Shown here: positions 1 through 8,814 of the stretch, one piece after another
Layout: each line of letters starts with the position of its first letter
Numbering within the stretch: position 1 is the stretch's first letter
Source of the DNA: Gallionella sp.
GTDB taxonomy: Bacteria > Pseudomonadota > Gammaproteobacteria > Burkholderiales > Gallionellaceae
Length of the DNA: 58,101 bases
Reading direction: 5' to 3'
NCBI GenBank assembly: GCA_028710565.1
Contig: JAQTTV010000020.1
Span: forward strand, 1 to 58,101
The notes under the pieces: model-generated
Seen by the model: the letters and a program-made list of their open reading frames with translations, nothing else
The model's database searches: none
Told to the model about the DNA's origin: nothing
Made by a program: the position numbers and the translations under genes

Positions 1-79
1 CGCGCACCTGCCCATCCCGCTCCACGCGGTGACGAGCTTCCAAGACTTTTTTGATTTCTACACTCAGTTTGATTTCCAT
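1..79 (-). CDS. IS630-family transposase, N-terminal fragment (runs off the window)
   Basis: On the minus strand an ATG at 79 opens a frame that runs off the left edge. Its 79 bases are identical to the first 79 bases of the partial transposase gene at 57904 on the plus strand. The longer right-hand copy shows the helix-turn-helix typical of IS630/Tc1-like transposases. The element's outer end is near position 125, where the sequence shared by both copies (TATACCCATCGCC) meets unique DNA after a TA dinucleotide, the usual IS630 target. Only about 26 residues are visible, so completeness cannot be judged. Confidence 0.75.
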   Translation of the reverse strand, partial: MEIKLSVEIKKVLEARHRVERDGQVR

Positions 80-83
80 TTGC

Positions 84-467
84 TCATTGTCTGTTATTTT
101 TCGGGTTTTTCAAAGGCGATGGGTATAAAATCAAGTTTTCAGCCAGTGCGTGGCAGGCGATGAGGGTGTCCATATAGCCGACGGGATTGCCTGTGAATTT
201 TTGGGAGGCTCGCAAGCTAGCGTAATGTTCTGCTGCTTCGACGGGCCATTCCAAACAGGGGATGTATGCCAAAAAAGCACGCACGGCGAGGTGTAGCGAG
301 GTGGCTTCGGGCAAAATAGCGATGCCGTAGAGCAACTCTCCACGTGTGATGGCGGAAATGGCAAGTTCTTCGTTCAGCAGTCCCGTGCGTAATTTGCTTA
401 ATAAATCAGGCGATTTGCGTTTGATAATGTAGCTGCAAATATCGGTGTCCAGCAAATAGCGTGGCAT
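84..467 (-). pseudogene. vapC: VapC-type PIN-domain toxin, C-terminus cut off by IS630
   Basis: This is a PIN-domain ribonuclease of a type II toxin-antitoxin module. The N-terminus has the LLDTDI acidic motif (D7, D9), E44 lies in a TRGELLYG stretch, and D100 in the YMDTLIACHAL stretch. VapC proteins normally continue after this helix with a VTNN..F motif carrying the last acidic or polar active-site residues. Here the frame enters the IS630 end right after ENLIL and finishes with a foreign 14-residue tail (YPSPLKNPKNNRQ region). The toxin therefore lacks its C-terminal strand and is probably inactive. The start overlaps the vapB stop by one base (TAATG). Confidence 0.8.
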
Positions 468-718
468 TAAAAAATCTCCCGAAATTCACCCGCTTGATTA
501 TCGCGTTCGGCCATAAACGTATCGGGAATTTCCGCTGCGGCAATCAGATTAAACAGTTGATCTAATTCGTCATCGGTCTTTTTTTTGGGGGTCAGCGTCA
601 CCACGCCTGTGACGACATTGCGATGTACCCACACCTCATCCCCCGTCAGCCGACACATTTTAGGCAAGCGCACGGCTTGGCTATTCCCCGTTTTAAAAAT
701 TTTCGCGGTTGATAACAT
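467..718 (-). CDS. vapB: VapB-type antitoxin, SpoVT/AbrB swapped-hairpin fold
   Basis: The protein has 83 aa if started at the ATG at 718, which follows an AT-rich leader. The longer upstream frame has no similarity to the family. The N-terminus (AKIFKTGNSQAVRLPK) is the classic AbrB/MazE-like DNA-binding swapped hairpin of VapB antitoxins. The acidic C-terminal part is expected to wrap the VapC partner. The stop codon overlaps the vapC start, so the two are translationally coupled and share a promoter upstream of 718. Family knowledge says such antitoxins repress their own operon. Because the partner is truncated by an IS element, this antitoxin may now act alone. Confidence 0.85.
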   Translation of the reverse strand: MLSTAKIFKTGNSQAVRLPKMCRLTGDEVWVHRNVVTGVVTLTPKKKTDDELDQLFNLIAAAEIPDTFMAERDNQAGEFREIF

Positions 719-793
719 GATCGCCTCCAATAGATATGATTTTGTATGTATTTTAGCGTAAAATACACGCACAGTGTCAACTTCACGCCCCTT

Positions 794-2002
794 ATGCTCA
801 CCACCCTCAGCCCCCAACGCGAACGCTATTTACTCCTGACCCTTGCAGGCATTCAGTTTAGTCATATTCTGGATTTTATGATTATGATGCCGCTGGGGCC
901 GATTTTGATGAAGGCGTTTGGCATCGGCACGCATGAGTTCGGGCTATTGGTTGCGTCTTATAGTTTCAGTGCCGCTGCGTCAGGGCTATTTGCGGCGACC
1001 TTTGTGGACAAATTTGAGCGCAAACGCTTCTTGTTGAGCATGTTTGGGCTGTTTGGTCTGTCAACTTTAGCTTGTGGGCTTGCCCCCAGCTATGCCACTT
1101 TGTTGATTGCGCGGGGCATGGCAGGCGCATTCGGCGGGATTATGGGGGCGATGGTGCAGACCATGGTGGGTGATTTAATTCCCTTTGAGCGACGGGCGCA
1201 AGCCAGTAGTGTGGTAATGGCGGCATTCTCGCTGTCCACCATCGCGGGCGTGCCGCTGTCCTTATTTCTCGCTAATTTATTTAGCTGGCAAGCCCCCTTC
1301 TTTTTTATTGCTGGGCTGACGGTGCTTTTTATGGCAATCGGTGCGTGGATATTGCCTGAGCTTCGCCATCACATTCACCAGCGCGCCCATCCTTTTTCTG
1401 CCATGTTTGACGTGCTGCGAGACCCGAATCATCTGCGCGCCTTGTTATTTTCCGCGCTGATTATCTTTTCAGGTTTCACCATCATCCCTTACATCACGGT
1501 GTATGCCGTGGCGAATATCGGTATTACCCAAGCCCAAGTGCCGTTGATTTATCTGGCGGGGGGGGCGGCGACGCTGATCTCGGCGCGCTGGATTGGACGT
1601 AGAGCGGATGCAGTCGGCAAGGTGGAAGTCTATCGCCAAGTCGCTTTATTCGCCTTTGTGCCGCTGTTTGTGATTACCCATTTGACCCACGCTTCGCTGG
1701 CTTTGTGGTTAGTCTGCACCACGGTATTTTTTGTGCTGGTATCGGGTCGTATGATCCCCGCCATGGCGATTGTCACTTCGGCGGCGCAGCCCAAATTGCG
1801 TGGTACGTTTATGTCGCTGAATGCCTCCATGCAACAATTAGCCAGTGGATTAGCCTCCACTTTGGCAGGCTTTATCATCACCCAAAGTCCCACAGGCCAA
1901 ATTGTCGGATACGCCAATGTCGGCTATATCGCGGTGGGAGCCAATTTATTGGCAATTTGGTTCGTCTCCCGCATTGTGATGCACGAACGCAAGGTCGGTT
2001 AA
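794..2002 (+). CDS. MFS transporter, DHA1-like drug/sugar efflux type
   Basis: This 402-aa inner-membrane protein has about 12 hydrophobic segments of the major facilitator superfamily. The N-terminal helix (LLLTLAGIQFSHILDFMIMM) and the loop with RKRFLL after TM2 resemble DHA1-type exporters of the AraJ/arabinose-efflux group. I chose the ATG at 794 because residues upstream of it are not conserved in kind. No strong Shine-Dalgarno sequence precedes it. The gene is divergent from vapBC with 75 bp between the starts. The substrate cannot be told from sequence. Confidence 0.85.
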   Translation: MLTTLSPQRERYLLLTLAGIQFSHILDFMIMMPLGPILMKAFGIGTHEFGLLVASYSFSAAASGLFAATFVDKFERKRFLLSMFGLFGLSTLACGLAPSYATLLIARGMAGAFGGIMGAMVQTMVGDLIPFERRAQASSVVMAAFSLSTIAGVPLSLFLANLFSWQAPFFFIAGLTVLFMAIGAWILPELRHHIHQRAHPFSAMFDVLRDPNHLRALLFSALIIFSGFTIIPYITVYAVANIGITQAQVPLIYLAGGAATLISARWIGRRADAVGKVEVYRQVALFAFVPLFVITHLTHASLALWLVCTTVFFVLVSGRMIPAMAIVTSAAQPKLRGTFMSLNASMQQLASGLASTLAGFIITQSPTGQIVGYANVGYIAVGANLLAIWFVSRIVMHERKVG

Positions 2003-2066
2003 AAGACTAGGTACATCCACTTTTCCGACAACAAATCAGGCAGGTGCGCGCTGCTTATCCACAGCT

Positions 2067-3158
2067 CTAAAAGAAATCACCAAACATATCGGATCCAGCA
2101 GGAATGTCGTACTCCTTTAACCATGCTTTGGTTTTGCGCGGGTCGGCGAAAACTCGGCTGTCTTGCTTGATCGCGGCGATAGTTTGACGTACTTCTTTAA
2201 TGTCAACGTCGAAAGAAGCAATCACCCGCTTGGGGGTGACACTGGCAAAGGACGGCATATCGTGGAGGCGTTGACCGTATCTCACCTTCATATCGTGCAC
2301 TTCCATTTCGATTTCAACCAGTTGATCTTTCAATACTTTATTAAAATGTTTCAAGCGATCATCGGCAATCAGGTTAATGCTGTTTTGGTCAATATGTTCA
2401 ACGCTCATTTGCAGTTCCAGCAACTGCAATAAATCCTTCTTTTTATACGCCACGGTGATGCGCTGCATCAATTCGGTTTTGCGTTCGCGTTCCACAGGAT
2501 CTTGCTCGCGGTCGGGATGCAACACTCCCACCAGTTGCCGATACACGGCTTGGATAGATTTGCTGACGTTGACTTCTTCGGCTTGTGCTTTCTCGGCTTG
2601 GGCGAGTTGTTTAGCCGACTGTTTAGTCGTTTGTTTGCCCTGCTTTATCTTCAGTGCCTCTTCGCGCATCATGGAAGTAATGAACTCTGCCACCTTTTCG
2701 GGCGTATTTAGCTCTTCCTCTATGGTCTTTCCAAACTGCATTTCCAACATCGACTTCATCAGTTCGGTACTCGCCGCCTGCATGTCCGCTTTCTCACTGT
2801 CAAAATCAATTTCGCTGTATTGATTGTAAAGTGCCTTAAAATCCTCGTAGCCTTCAACCTCAATAAGCTGCATGGTTAGGTCGCAAATCAAATAGGCAAT
2901 CTTTTCGCACTCTCGCTTTTTAAAGAGTTTGTTGCTATACAGAGCATCCAGCGCACGCGCCATGGCAGCTTGATGCTCGTGCAGCTCATCAAATAAAGGC
3001 GTTATCACCGCCGATTTCTGTTGTTGTACCAGTGGCACTTCCTGCCAATCAGCGAGAGTTTTCTTGGCGGTCTTGATTTTTTTGAGCAGGGTATTGAACT
3101 GCTTTTGTGCAGGGGTCAGCAGCTCTGTGGTTTGTTCGATACGGATGGGTTTGGTCAT
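2067..3158 (-). CDS. J-domain (DnaJ-like) protein
   Basis: The protein has 363 aa and is mostly helical, with no signal peptide. The stretch around residues 200-230 (YRQLVGVLHPDRE) carries the HPD tripeptide (H214-P215-D216) that stimulates Hsp70 ATPase. The following KTELMQRITVAYKKKDLLQLLELQ matches helices III-IV of J domains. Lys/Ala/Gln-rich segments at 170-195 suggest a coiled coil or linker. It lacks the Gly/Phe and zinc-finger regions of canonical DnaJ, so it is a class III-type cochaperone with an unknown client. The start codon ATG is at 3158. Confidence 0.8.
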   Translation of the reverse strand: MTKPIRIEQTTELLTPAQKQFNTLLKKIKTAKKTLADWQEVPLVQQQKSAVITPLFDELHEHQAAMARALDALYSNKLFKKRECEKIAYLICDLTMQLIEVEGYEDFKALYNQYSEIDFDSEKADMQAASTELMKSMLEMQFGKTIEEELNTPEKVAEFITSMMREEALKIKQGKQTTKQSAKQLAQAEKAQAEEVNVSKSIQAVYRQLVGVLHPDREQDPVERERKTELMQRITVAYKKKDLLQLLELQMSVEHIDQNSINLIADDRLKHFNKVLKDQLVEIEMEVHDMKVRYGQRLHDMPSFASVTPKRVIASFDVDIKEVRQTIAAIKQDSRVFADPRKTKAWLKEYDIPAGSDMFGDFF

Positions 3159-3220
3159 GATGTCAAAAATGGTGCGGGATATAAGTGATAATTATAAAAA
3201 AATTTAGGACTTGTCGTGGG

Positions 3221-3877
3221 CTACATCCCCAGCTCTTTTTGCATTTTTTCCACAATCTCGCGTAGGGCTGAGACTTCGATTTGGAGTTTAATCACATGCG
3301 CGCTTAAAGCGGCAACTTCGCTTTCGTCTAACAGAGGGGGTGAGGTATAGGCGGGTTCTTCGTGAGGTTGAATAACATCCACTTCGCCTGACAACAAATG
3401 CGCCCAGCGGTGTTCGCGCGAACCTGGCAACTTGGGCAATTTCACCACCCACGGCGATTCCACATCGGCAAGCTCTTCCAAAAAAGCTTCCACCGAGGAA
3501 ATATCGCCAAATTTATACAAACGATCACAGTTGCTACGCAGCTCACCCGCCGTTTGTGGACCGCGCAACATCAAGATAGCCAAGAGCGCGACAGATTGTT
3601 CAGGTAGCTTAAACACGCGACGTGCGTTATGCGCATAGCGCATCACGCGCCCACCACTGGATTCTATAATCAGGCTATGTATGCGCAAAGTATCCAAGGC
3701 TAAGTGGACTTCTTGTTCACTGACATTCAGCACAGGATCGCGTGCAGTTTTTTGATTGCACGCTAGGATTAAATTATTGAGCGATAAAGGATAAGAGTCA
3801 GGTACCGTTTTTTCTTTTTCGATCAGTACGCCTAAGACGCGGGTTTCAATCAGGGTAAAAATGGGCAAGCTGGTCAT
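3221..3877 (-). CDS. yceH: YceH family protein (DUF480)
   Basis: This 218-aa protein begins with ETRVLGVLIEKEKTVPDSYPLSLN, followed by NQKTARDPVLNVSE, the hallmark of the YceH/DUF480 family of tandem winged-helix proteins. The length matches the family (about 215-220 aa). The C-terminal helix (LSAHVIKLQIEVSALREIVEKM) is a predicted coiled coil. The molecular role is unknown in any organism. It heads a leftward run with the J-domain gene downstream, 62 bp away. Confidence 0.9.
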   Translation of the reverse strand: MTSLPIFTLIETRVLGVLIEKEKTVPDSYPLSLNNLILACNQKTARDPVLNVSEQEVHLALDTLRIHSLIIESSGGRVMRYAHNARRVFKLPEQSVALLAILMLRGPQTAGELRSNCDRLYKFGDISSVEAFLEELADVESPWVVKLPKLPGSREHRWAHLLSGEVDVIQPHEEPAYTSPPLLDESEVAALSAHVIKLQIEVSALREIVEKMQKELGM

Positions 3878-3920
3878 CGTGTTCTCCTAAAGTGCGAAAG
3901 GGGGATGCTACCACGTGAAC

Positions 3921-4463
3921 TTATTTTTGCTGTTGTAGATAATCATTCAACCAAAATAAACCGACGATGCTTTTGCTATCGTTAATTTTGCCTTGGCGTA
4001 TCCAGTCCAATGCGTCGGGTAAGGATAATTCAAAAACTTCCAGAAATTCACCTTCGTCTAGCTTGCTGCCTTCGTGGCGTAAGCCTTTGGCTAAAAAATA
4101 GCTGATCTGCTCATCAGAATAGCCTATACATGCCCACGCGGTGGTGAGAAAAGTCCATTCATCGGCGACATAGCCCGTTTCTTCCAATAATTCACGTTGG
4201 GCAGTTTGCAACAGTGGTTCACCCGCGTCGATTTTGCCTGCGGGAATTTCCATAAATTCGCGCCCCGCCGCATAGCGATATTGGCGTTCCATCAACAAAT
4301 TGCCGTTATCCAACATCGCCAATACGGCGACGGCTCCAGGGTGACGGATGTATTCGCGGCTACTGGTCGAGCCATCGGGCAAACTCACACGGTCTTTATG
4401 TAACTGGATGAAATGGCTTTCATACAGCACGATGTTTTCTAAACAATGTTCGGTAAACGACAT
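3921..4463 (-). CDS. Nudix hydrolase, ADP-ribose pyrophosphatase type
   Basis: The protein has 180 aa. The Nudix box GX5EX7REUXEEXGU is complete at residues 76-98 (starts GKIDAGEP, ends ELLEETGY). The FMEIPAGKID lead-in, the REYIRHPGAVAVLA strand and the tail WIRQGKINDSKSIVGLFWL are typical of the NudF/ADP-ribose pyrophosphatase group. It probably hydrolyses ADP-ribose or a related nucleoside diphosphate sugar in the cytoplasm. It is co-directional with yceH and the AEC carrier. Exact substrate specificity cannot be read from the sequence. Confidence 0.88.
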   Translation of the reverse strand: MSFTEHCLENIVLYESHFIQLHKDRVSLPDGSTSSREYIRHPGAVAVLAMLDNGNLLMERQYRYAAGREFMEIPAGKIDAGEPLLQTAQRELLEETGYVADEWTFLTTAWACIGYSDEQISYFLAKGLRHEGSKLDEGEFLEVFELSLPDALDWIRQGKINDSKSIVGLFWLNDYLQQQK

Positions 4464-4491
4464 AATGTCTCCTAAAAGGGATGCAAATGGA

Positions 4492-5397
4492 CTAAACCCC
4501 GCGCAACAGCCACCACCAGCCCGTGAGGGTGAAGAATGAAAGCACTAATCCAACGGCGACCATCAAATTGGCAAGTGGCGGATCGAGATCGTGCTCGCTG
4601 GCAACAATCGCAGCGGTAATCATAGATGGCATGGCGGCTTCAAACAGCGTCACTTGTACCGCTTGCCCTTGCGCACCGAGCAACGGCACGTAGAGCAGAA
4701 ATATCACCAGCGGCGCGAGTATGAGTTTAAATCCCAGCCCAATGGCGAGATTGCGTTTATGCTCGGCGATATGCCCTAAGCGTAATTGCAAACCAACCGA
4801 CAACAACGCCAGCGGAGCCAAAGTATCGCCCAAGCGTTTGAGTATGGTGGTAAACCAATCCGCATAGTCCACAGGAATCAACAGCAACGCGACGATGAGC
4901 GAAATAAACGGGGGGAACAAGGCGATTCGTTTCAACAAGGTACGCACATTGGGACGGCCTGATGAGTACACCCCCGCCACGGTAATGCCCAAAATGGACA
5001 GAGCAAAGAACGAACCCAGCTGATCGGCAATAATCGCCGTGCTGATGCCCGCTTGCCCATAAAATGCTTCAACCATCGGCAAGCCAAAGAATGAGGTATT
5101 GCCCAATCCACCTACCAGAATCAATGCGCCAACTGTGTTGCGCGGCAAGTTAAGCTTCCGCCCCAATAAAATAAAAAATCCCGCTGATAAGCCAAACAAA
5201 ATCCATGCCATCAAGCCTGTCAGCACAATATCGCCCGATAACCTTAAGTTATGAATATACAGCAGCGATAAAGCAGGTAATGAAACGTGGATGATGAAAC
5301 TGTTCAAGGTCGCAGGTGCATTGTCAGGCATGCGATTAAATCGACGCAATAAAATCCCTGCGATAAAACAAAGAATCAAAAGGAGTAAGTTGGTCAT
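4492..5397 (-). CDS. AEC-family (auxin efflux carrier-like) permease
   Basis: This protein of about 300 aa has some ten hydrophobic segments and the N-terminal pattern of AEC/YfdV-like carriers (IAGILLRRFNRMPDNAPATLNSFIIHVSLPALSL). A mid-protein ILVGGLGNTSFFGLPMVEAFYG motif is characteristic of the family (N-x2-F-x-G-x-P). It is an inner-membrane transporter of organic anions or amino-acid-like solutes; the substrate is unknown. I prefer the ATG at 5397 (MTNLLLLI) over an in-frame GTG four codons upstream. Confidence 0.85.
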   Translation of the reverse strand: MTNLLLLILCFIAGILLRRFNRMPDNAPATLNSFIIHVSLPALSLLYIHNLRLSGDIVLTGLMAWILFGLSAGFFILLGRKLNLPRNTVGALILVGGLGNTSFFGLPMVEAFYGQAGISTAIIADQLGSFFALSILGITVAGVYSSGRPNVRTLLKRIALFPPFISLIVALLLIPVDYADWFTTILKRLGDTLAPLALLSVGLQLRLGHIAEHKRNLAIGLGFKLILAPLVIFLLYVPLLGAQGQAVQVTLFEAAMPSMITAAIVASEHDLDPPLANLMVAVGLVLSFFTLTGWWWLLRGV

Positions 5398-5476
5398 GAG
5401 GGCGGGCACAATATGACGTTGATATTGTGCCGAGTGAAAAAATTCAGATTAACAAAATCAAATTTGATAATGATCT

Positions 5477-6238
5477 TTACTTCGCAACAGCTGGTGCGGC
5501 GGCGACTCCAGACGCAGGGGCAGTATCTTCATCGTCAAATTCTTCATATTTCACACGTGGTGGATTGCCATCGAAAATAAGATTTGTGCGATTGGCTAAA
5601 TAGCTGTCGCGTAAGAACTGGTAGGGATCCAGTGCGGCAGTTTCCAGCAACTTTTCGCCTTCCAATAATTGAGCACGGCGGTTGATGGCTTTGGTCAGTA
5701 CCATTTGGTTGCGCGTCCGAACGTGTTGGGTATTGCTGATCGGACTGACGAGGCTATCAGGATATAGCCCCAAGGTGTCTCGGAAGGTACTTGGGCCAAG
5801 GAGCGGCAACACCAGATAAGGACCATCTACAACCCCCCAAACGCCTAGCGTTTGCCCGAAATCCTCATTGTGCTTAGGAAGCTTACCAAACGACGCAACG
5901 TCAATCAAGCCAGCCACCCCGACGGTGGTATTAACCAACACGCGCATTCCGTCTGAGAAGCCTTGCTTGAGTTTGAATTGCAGCAGGTCATTGAAGGTGA
6001 CAATCACATCATCCAGATTGGAAAAAAAGTTACTGACCATAATCTTGCCTGAGTTGGGCATGATCGCGTGGTAGCCTTTAGCTAAGGGTTTTGCCACGCC
6101 TTTATCCACTTTATCATTAAAGGAATAAACGCCGCGATTGAATGACTCAAAAGGGTCAGCGGGATTCTTATTGGGGACACTACTGCACGCGGTTAGGGCG
6201 AGGCAGCTGATTATCATAAGGTTACGTAATAGGTTCAT
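5477..6238 (-). CDS. mlaA: MlaA/VacJ outer-membrane lipoprotein of phospholipid retrograde transport
   Basis: The protein has 253 aa. The lipoprotein signal ends in LTAC at C18. The body shows the MlaA signature DPFESFNRGVYSFNDKVDKG, then DDVIVTFNDLLQFK and GPYLVLPLLGPSTFRDTLG. MlaA forms a ring in the inner leaflet of the outer membrane and passes mislocalised phospholipids to periplasmic MlaC and the MlaFEDB ABC complex. Those partners are not in this window, so the gene stands outside an mla operon here. The C-terminal tail (TAPASGVAAAPAVAK) is low complexity and probably unstructured. Confidence 0.93.
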   Translation of the reverse strand: MNLLRNLMIISCLALTACSSVPNKNPADPFESFNRGVYSFNDKVDKGVAKPLAKGYHAIMPNSGKIMVSNFFSNLDDVIVTFNDLLQFKLKQGFSDGMRVLVNTTVGVAGLIDVASFGKLPKHNEDFGQTLGVWGVVDGPYLVLPLLGPSTFRDTLGLYPDSLVSPISNTQHVRTRNQMVLTKAINRRAQLLEGEKLLETAALDPYQFLRDSYLANRTNLIFDGNPPRVKYEEFDDEDTAPASGVAAAPAVAK

Positions 6239-6249
6239 GCTAGTCTTGA

Positions 6250-6792
6250 TTAAGAATGAGTAGGGGCGGCGAGTTCACCAATATGAAACATAAATTGACC
6301 TTGTTTCCGATCGGCAAAATAACTTTCTAAGCTCAGTTTGATAGGGCGAAAGGCAATTTCGTTCCATGGAATGTCAGCTTCGCTAAAAAGTCTGACTTCC
6401 AAGCTCTCTTCACCCGCTGAAAAGTCCAAATTTAATAATTTGGCACGAAATAATAGATGCACTTGGTTGATATAGGGCAAGCTGTACATTGAAAACAAGT
6501 CACCTAAGGCGATATCTGCATGCGCTTCTTCTTGGGTTTCGCGTATGGCAGCCGCACCCGTGCTTTCGCCATTTTCCATAAATCCCCCTGGTAGCGTCCA
6601 CAGACCATAACGCGGCTCAATGGCACGGCGGCAGAGCAGGATTTTATCTTCCCACACAGGGATCGACCCCACGACCAAGTTGGGATTTTGGTAGTGAATC
6701 ATATTGCACGCCGTGCAGATAAAGCGCGGGCGGCTGTCATCGTGAGGAATGCGCCATGCGACGGGCGCACCACAAGCAGAGCAGAATTTCAT
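6250..6792 (-). CDS. Nudix hydrolase with N-terminal zinc ribbon
   Basis: The protein has 180 aa from the ATG at 6792, which overlaps the bamD stop as ATGA; five extra upstream residues are possible but not needed. An N-terminal zinc ribbon (C4-x2-C7 and C26-x2-C29) is followed by a Nudix box (GGFMENGESTGAAAIRETQEEAHA). This arrangement is like NudC and related ADP-ribose/NADH pyrophosphatases, but the protein is shorter than NudC. The last glutamates (ETQEEAHA) deviate slightly from the REUXEEXGU consensus (E-T-Q in place of R-E-U). It probably acts on dinucleotides. Coupling to bamD by a 4-base overlap is conserved-looking but functionally unexplained. Confidence 0.85.
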   Translation of the reverse strand: MKFCSACGAPVAWRIPHDDSRPRFICTACNMIHYQNPNLVVGSIPVWEDKILLCRRAIEPRYGLWTLPGGFMENGESTGAAAIRETQEEAHADIALGDLFSMYSLPYINQVHLLFRAKLLNLDFSAGEESLEVRLFSEADIPWNEIAFRPIKLSLESYFADRKQGQFMFHIGELAAPTHS

Positions 6793-7583
6793 TTCCAGAA
6801 TTGCCACCAGGCCTTTTCAGGTTGATTAGAGAGCAGTGACACCGTTGCTCCGCCATTTTGGGTCAGGATCAATTGCGCATCATCGCGCAATTGCGTTAAC
6901 CCCATCGCATCGTAGGCTTGGATAAGCACATCCAAGGCATCGTGCGTCGCGGGGCTATTGGGATACTTAGTCAGCACATCTTGCGCACGATTCACGGCAG
7001 CAATATAGGCACCACGGCGTAAATAATAGCCCGCAATATTTAAATCATGCTTTGCCAGTGTGTTGATTAAGTACTGCATTCTCACCTTGGAATCAGGTGT
7101 GTAGCGGCTGTTTGGATAGCGCGTCACCAATTCTTTGAAATTATCGAAGGATTCTTGCAAGGTGTGAGAATCGCGCTCACTCGGATCTTGCCCACTAATG
7201 CTATTGAGTATGCTGTTTTCACCTTCAAAATTTGCCAGTCCCTTAAGGTAATACGCATAATCCACATGCGGATTGTTCGGAAACTGTTTGATAAAGCGAT
7301 CCGCCGTGGCAATCGCAGGCGCGGGTTCACCTTGGCGGTAATAAGCGTAAGCCATTTCTAACATGGCTTGTTGCGCAAAATTCCCGTAAGGGTAGCGGGC
7401 TTGCAACCTTTCATAGCGTTTAATCGAAGTGGAATACTCGCCATCATTGAGGTTGGATTTCGCTTCTTGATACAATTCTTCTGCCGAAACGGCCTTCGTA
7501 TTGGGGTCACCTTCAGGTAAGGGTTCAAAAACGCTACAAGCAGCTAACGTAAGCAACAAAAAAACGGCTAAACTATGGCGCAT
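6789..7583 (-). CDS. bamD: BamD, outer-membrane assembly lipoprotein (ComL)
   Basis: The protein has 264 aa. The lipoprotein signal ends in LAAC at C16. Several TPR-like helical hairpins follow (ELYQEAKSNLNDGEYSTSIKRYERL; NFAQQAMLEMAYAYYRQGEPAPAIATADRF; HVDYAYYLKGLANFE). These match the five-TPR BamD/YfiO family in order and length. BamD is the essential lipoprotein of the BAM complex that inserts beta-barrels. The start codon at 7583 overlaps the divergent rluD start in a CATG palindrome, so each gene's promoter must lie within the other's 5' end. Confidence 0.94.
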   Translation of the reverse strand: MRHSLAVFLLLTLAACSVFEPLPEGDPNTKAVSAEELYQEAKSNLNDGEYSTSIKRYERLQARYPYGNFAQQAMLEMAYAYYRQGEPAPAIATADRFIKQFPNNPHVDYAYYLKGLANFEGENSILNSISGQDPSERDSHTLQESFDNFKELVTRYPNSRYTPDSKVRMQYLINTLAKHDLNIAGYYLRRGAYIAAVNRAQDVLTKYPNSPATHDALDVLIQAYDAMGLTQLRDDAQLILTQNGGATVSLLSNQPEKAWWQFWK

Positions 7584-8661
7584 GACAAATCCAGAAAAAA
7601 ATTTGCGCGATTATAACGCGTGTCCCGATGGTGTGCTGCACTTACCCGACGATGAATTGCTACTTGATGCTGATGAAGCGGAGTATTTTTCCTCTCCACA
7701 TGAGGGTATGGCCGCCATCCACGACGAAATCCAATCCCTAAAAATCCCCACAGAATGCGGTGGGCTGCGCTTAGATCAGGCTTTAGTGAAGCTGTTTCCT
7801 GATTATTCGCGTAGTCGGCTACAGACATGGATTACTGAGGGGCAAGTAACCGTAGAGGGTTTACCTGCTACAACCAAACAAAAGGTTTGGGGTGGCGAAG
7901 CGTTGGTGGTGATGCCGCAAGCTCATCCTGCGGAGCAGCCCTATCAAGCCGAAGACATCGCCTTGGACATCTTGTATGAGGATGATACCTTGATGGTGAT
8001 TAACAAACCCGTGGGGCTGGTGGTACATCCTGGGAGTGGCAATTGGGACGGCACCTTGTTGAATGCTTTGTTACATCACGCACCGCAACTGGCAGAAGTG
8101 CCGCGTGCAGGCATTGTGCATCGCTTAGATAAAGACACCAGTGGGCTGCTGGTGGTGGCGAAAAATCTGGTGGCACAAACCCATCTGGTACGCCAGTTGC
8201 AAGACCGCAGTGTTAAACGTGAGTATCTGGCTTTGGTGCATGGCGAATTGCAAGGTTCGGGCAAAGTTGATGCGCCTATTGGTCGTCATCCCACGCAACG
8301 CGTCAAAATGGCGGTCATACCTGAAGGCAAACCAGCGGTCACCCATTATCAAATTGTCACGCGTTATCCCAGCTGCACGCTGTTGCGTTGTCGCTTGGAA
8401 ACGGGGCGGACGCATCAAATTCGCGTGCACCTTTCCCACCTCAATTATCCTTTGGTGGGTGATCGTGTGTATCTCAAAGGTGCGCAAAAATGTGTGCCAG
8501 AATTACGCACTTTGCTCAATGGCTTCCCGCGTCAGGCCTTGCACGCCACACGTTTGGCGGTCATCCATCCTGTAACGAATGAACTGATGGAATGGCACGT
8601 GGATATGCCGCAGGATATGCAAGATTTGTTAGCCAAAATTACCGAAGCCGTGGGTGCGTAG
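7582..8661 (+). CDS. rluD: 23S rRNA pseudouridine synthase RluD
   Basis: The protein has 359 aa from the ATG at 7582. An S4-type RNA-binding domain (GLRLDQALVKLFPDYSRSRLQ) spans roughly residues 61-110. The catalytic domain has the RluA-family motif HRLDKDTSGLL with catalytic D183, and later RTHQIRVHLSHLNYPLVGD. RluD modifies U1911/1915/1917 in helix 69 of 23S rRNA. The first 50 residues are acidic and unlike the short leader of most RluD proteins. An alternative in-frame ATG at 7708 has a GAGGG just upstream and would give a more usual length of 317 aa. Confidence 0.93.
   Translation: MTNPEKNLRDYNACPDGVLHLPDDELLLDADEAEYFSSPHEGMAAIHDEIQSLKIPTECGGLRLDQALVKLFPDYSRSRLQTWITEGQVTVEGLPATTKQKVWGGEALVVMPQAHPAEQPYQAEDIALDILYEDDTLMVINKPVGLVVHPGSGNWDGTLLNALLHHAPQLAEVPRAGIVHRLDKDTSGLLVVAKNLVAQTHLVRQLQDRSVKREYLALVHGELQGSGKVDAPIGRHPTQRVKMAVIPEGKPAVTHYQIVTRYPSCTLLRCRLETGRTHQIRVHLSHLNYPLVGDRVYLKGAQKCVPELRTLLNGFPRQALHATRLAVIHPVTNELMEWHVDMPQDMQDLLAKITEAVGA
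7708..7710 (+). other. rluD: Alternative rluD start codon
   Basis: This in-frame ATG lies 126 bases into the annotated rluD. A purine-rich GAGGG directly precedes it, although the spacing is only about two bases. Starting here would place the S4 domain about 15 residues from the N-terminus, as in most RluD proteins, and would leave a 125-bp intergenic region with bamD for promoters. The acidic 42-residue leader favours caution over either choice. Confidence 0.4.
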
Positions 8662-8733
8662 TTAATGGCATTGCAATTGAGCAAGTGTCCATTAGGATAA
8701 ACGTGCAGGCTGGATAAAAGCAGCGCATTTACC

Positions 8734-8777
8734 CTACCAACTAACGACTAACGACCCAATTATTTGTACGCAACTAC
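8734..8777 (-). repeat. Dispersed GTTAGTCG-type repeat, copy 1
   Basis: The reverse complement reads GCGTACAAATA ... GTCGTTAGTCGTTAGTTGG. It is a shorter version of the copies at 30872-30930 and 33481-33546. It fills part of the rluD-dinG spacer. Confidence 0.6.
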
Positions 8778-8814
8778 TTACACCACCCTCTTTAATTTTT
8801 AGCCCAACTTTATC

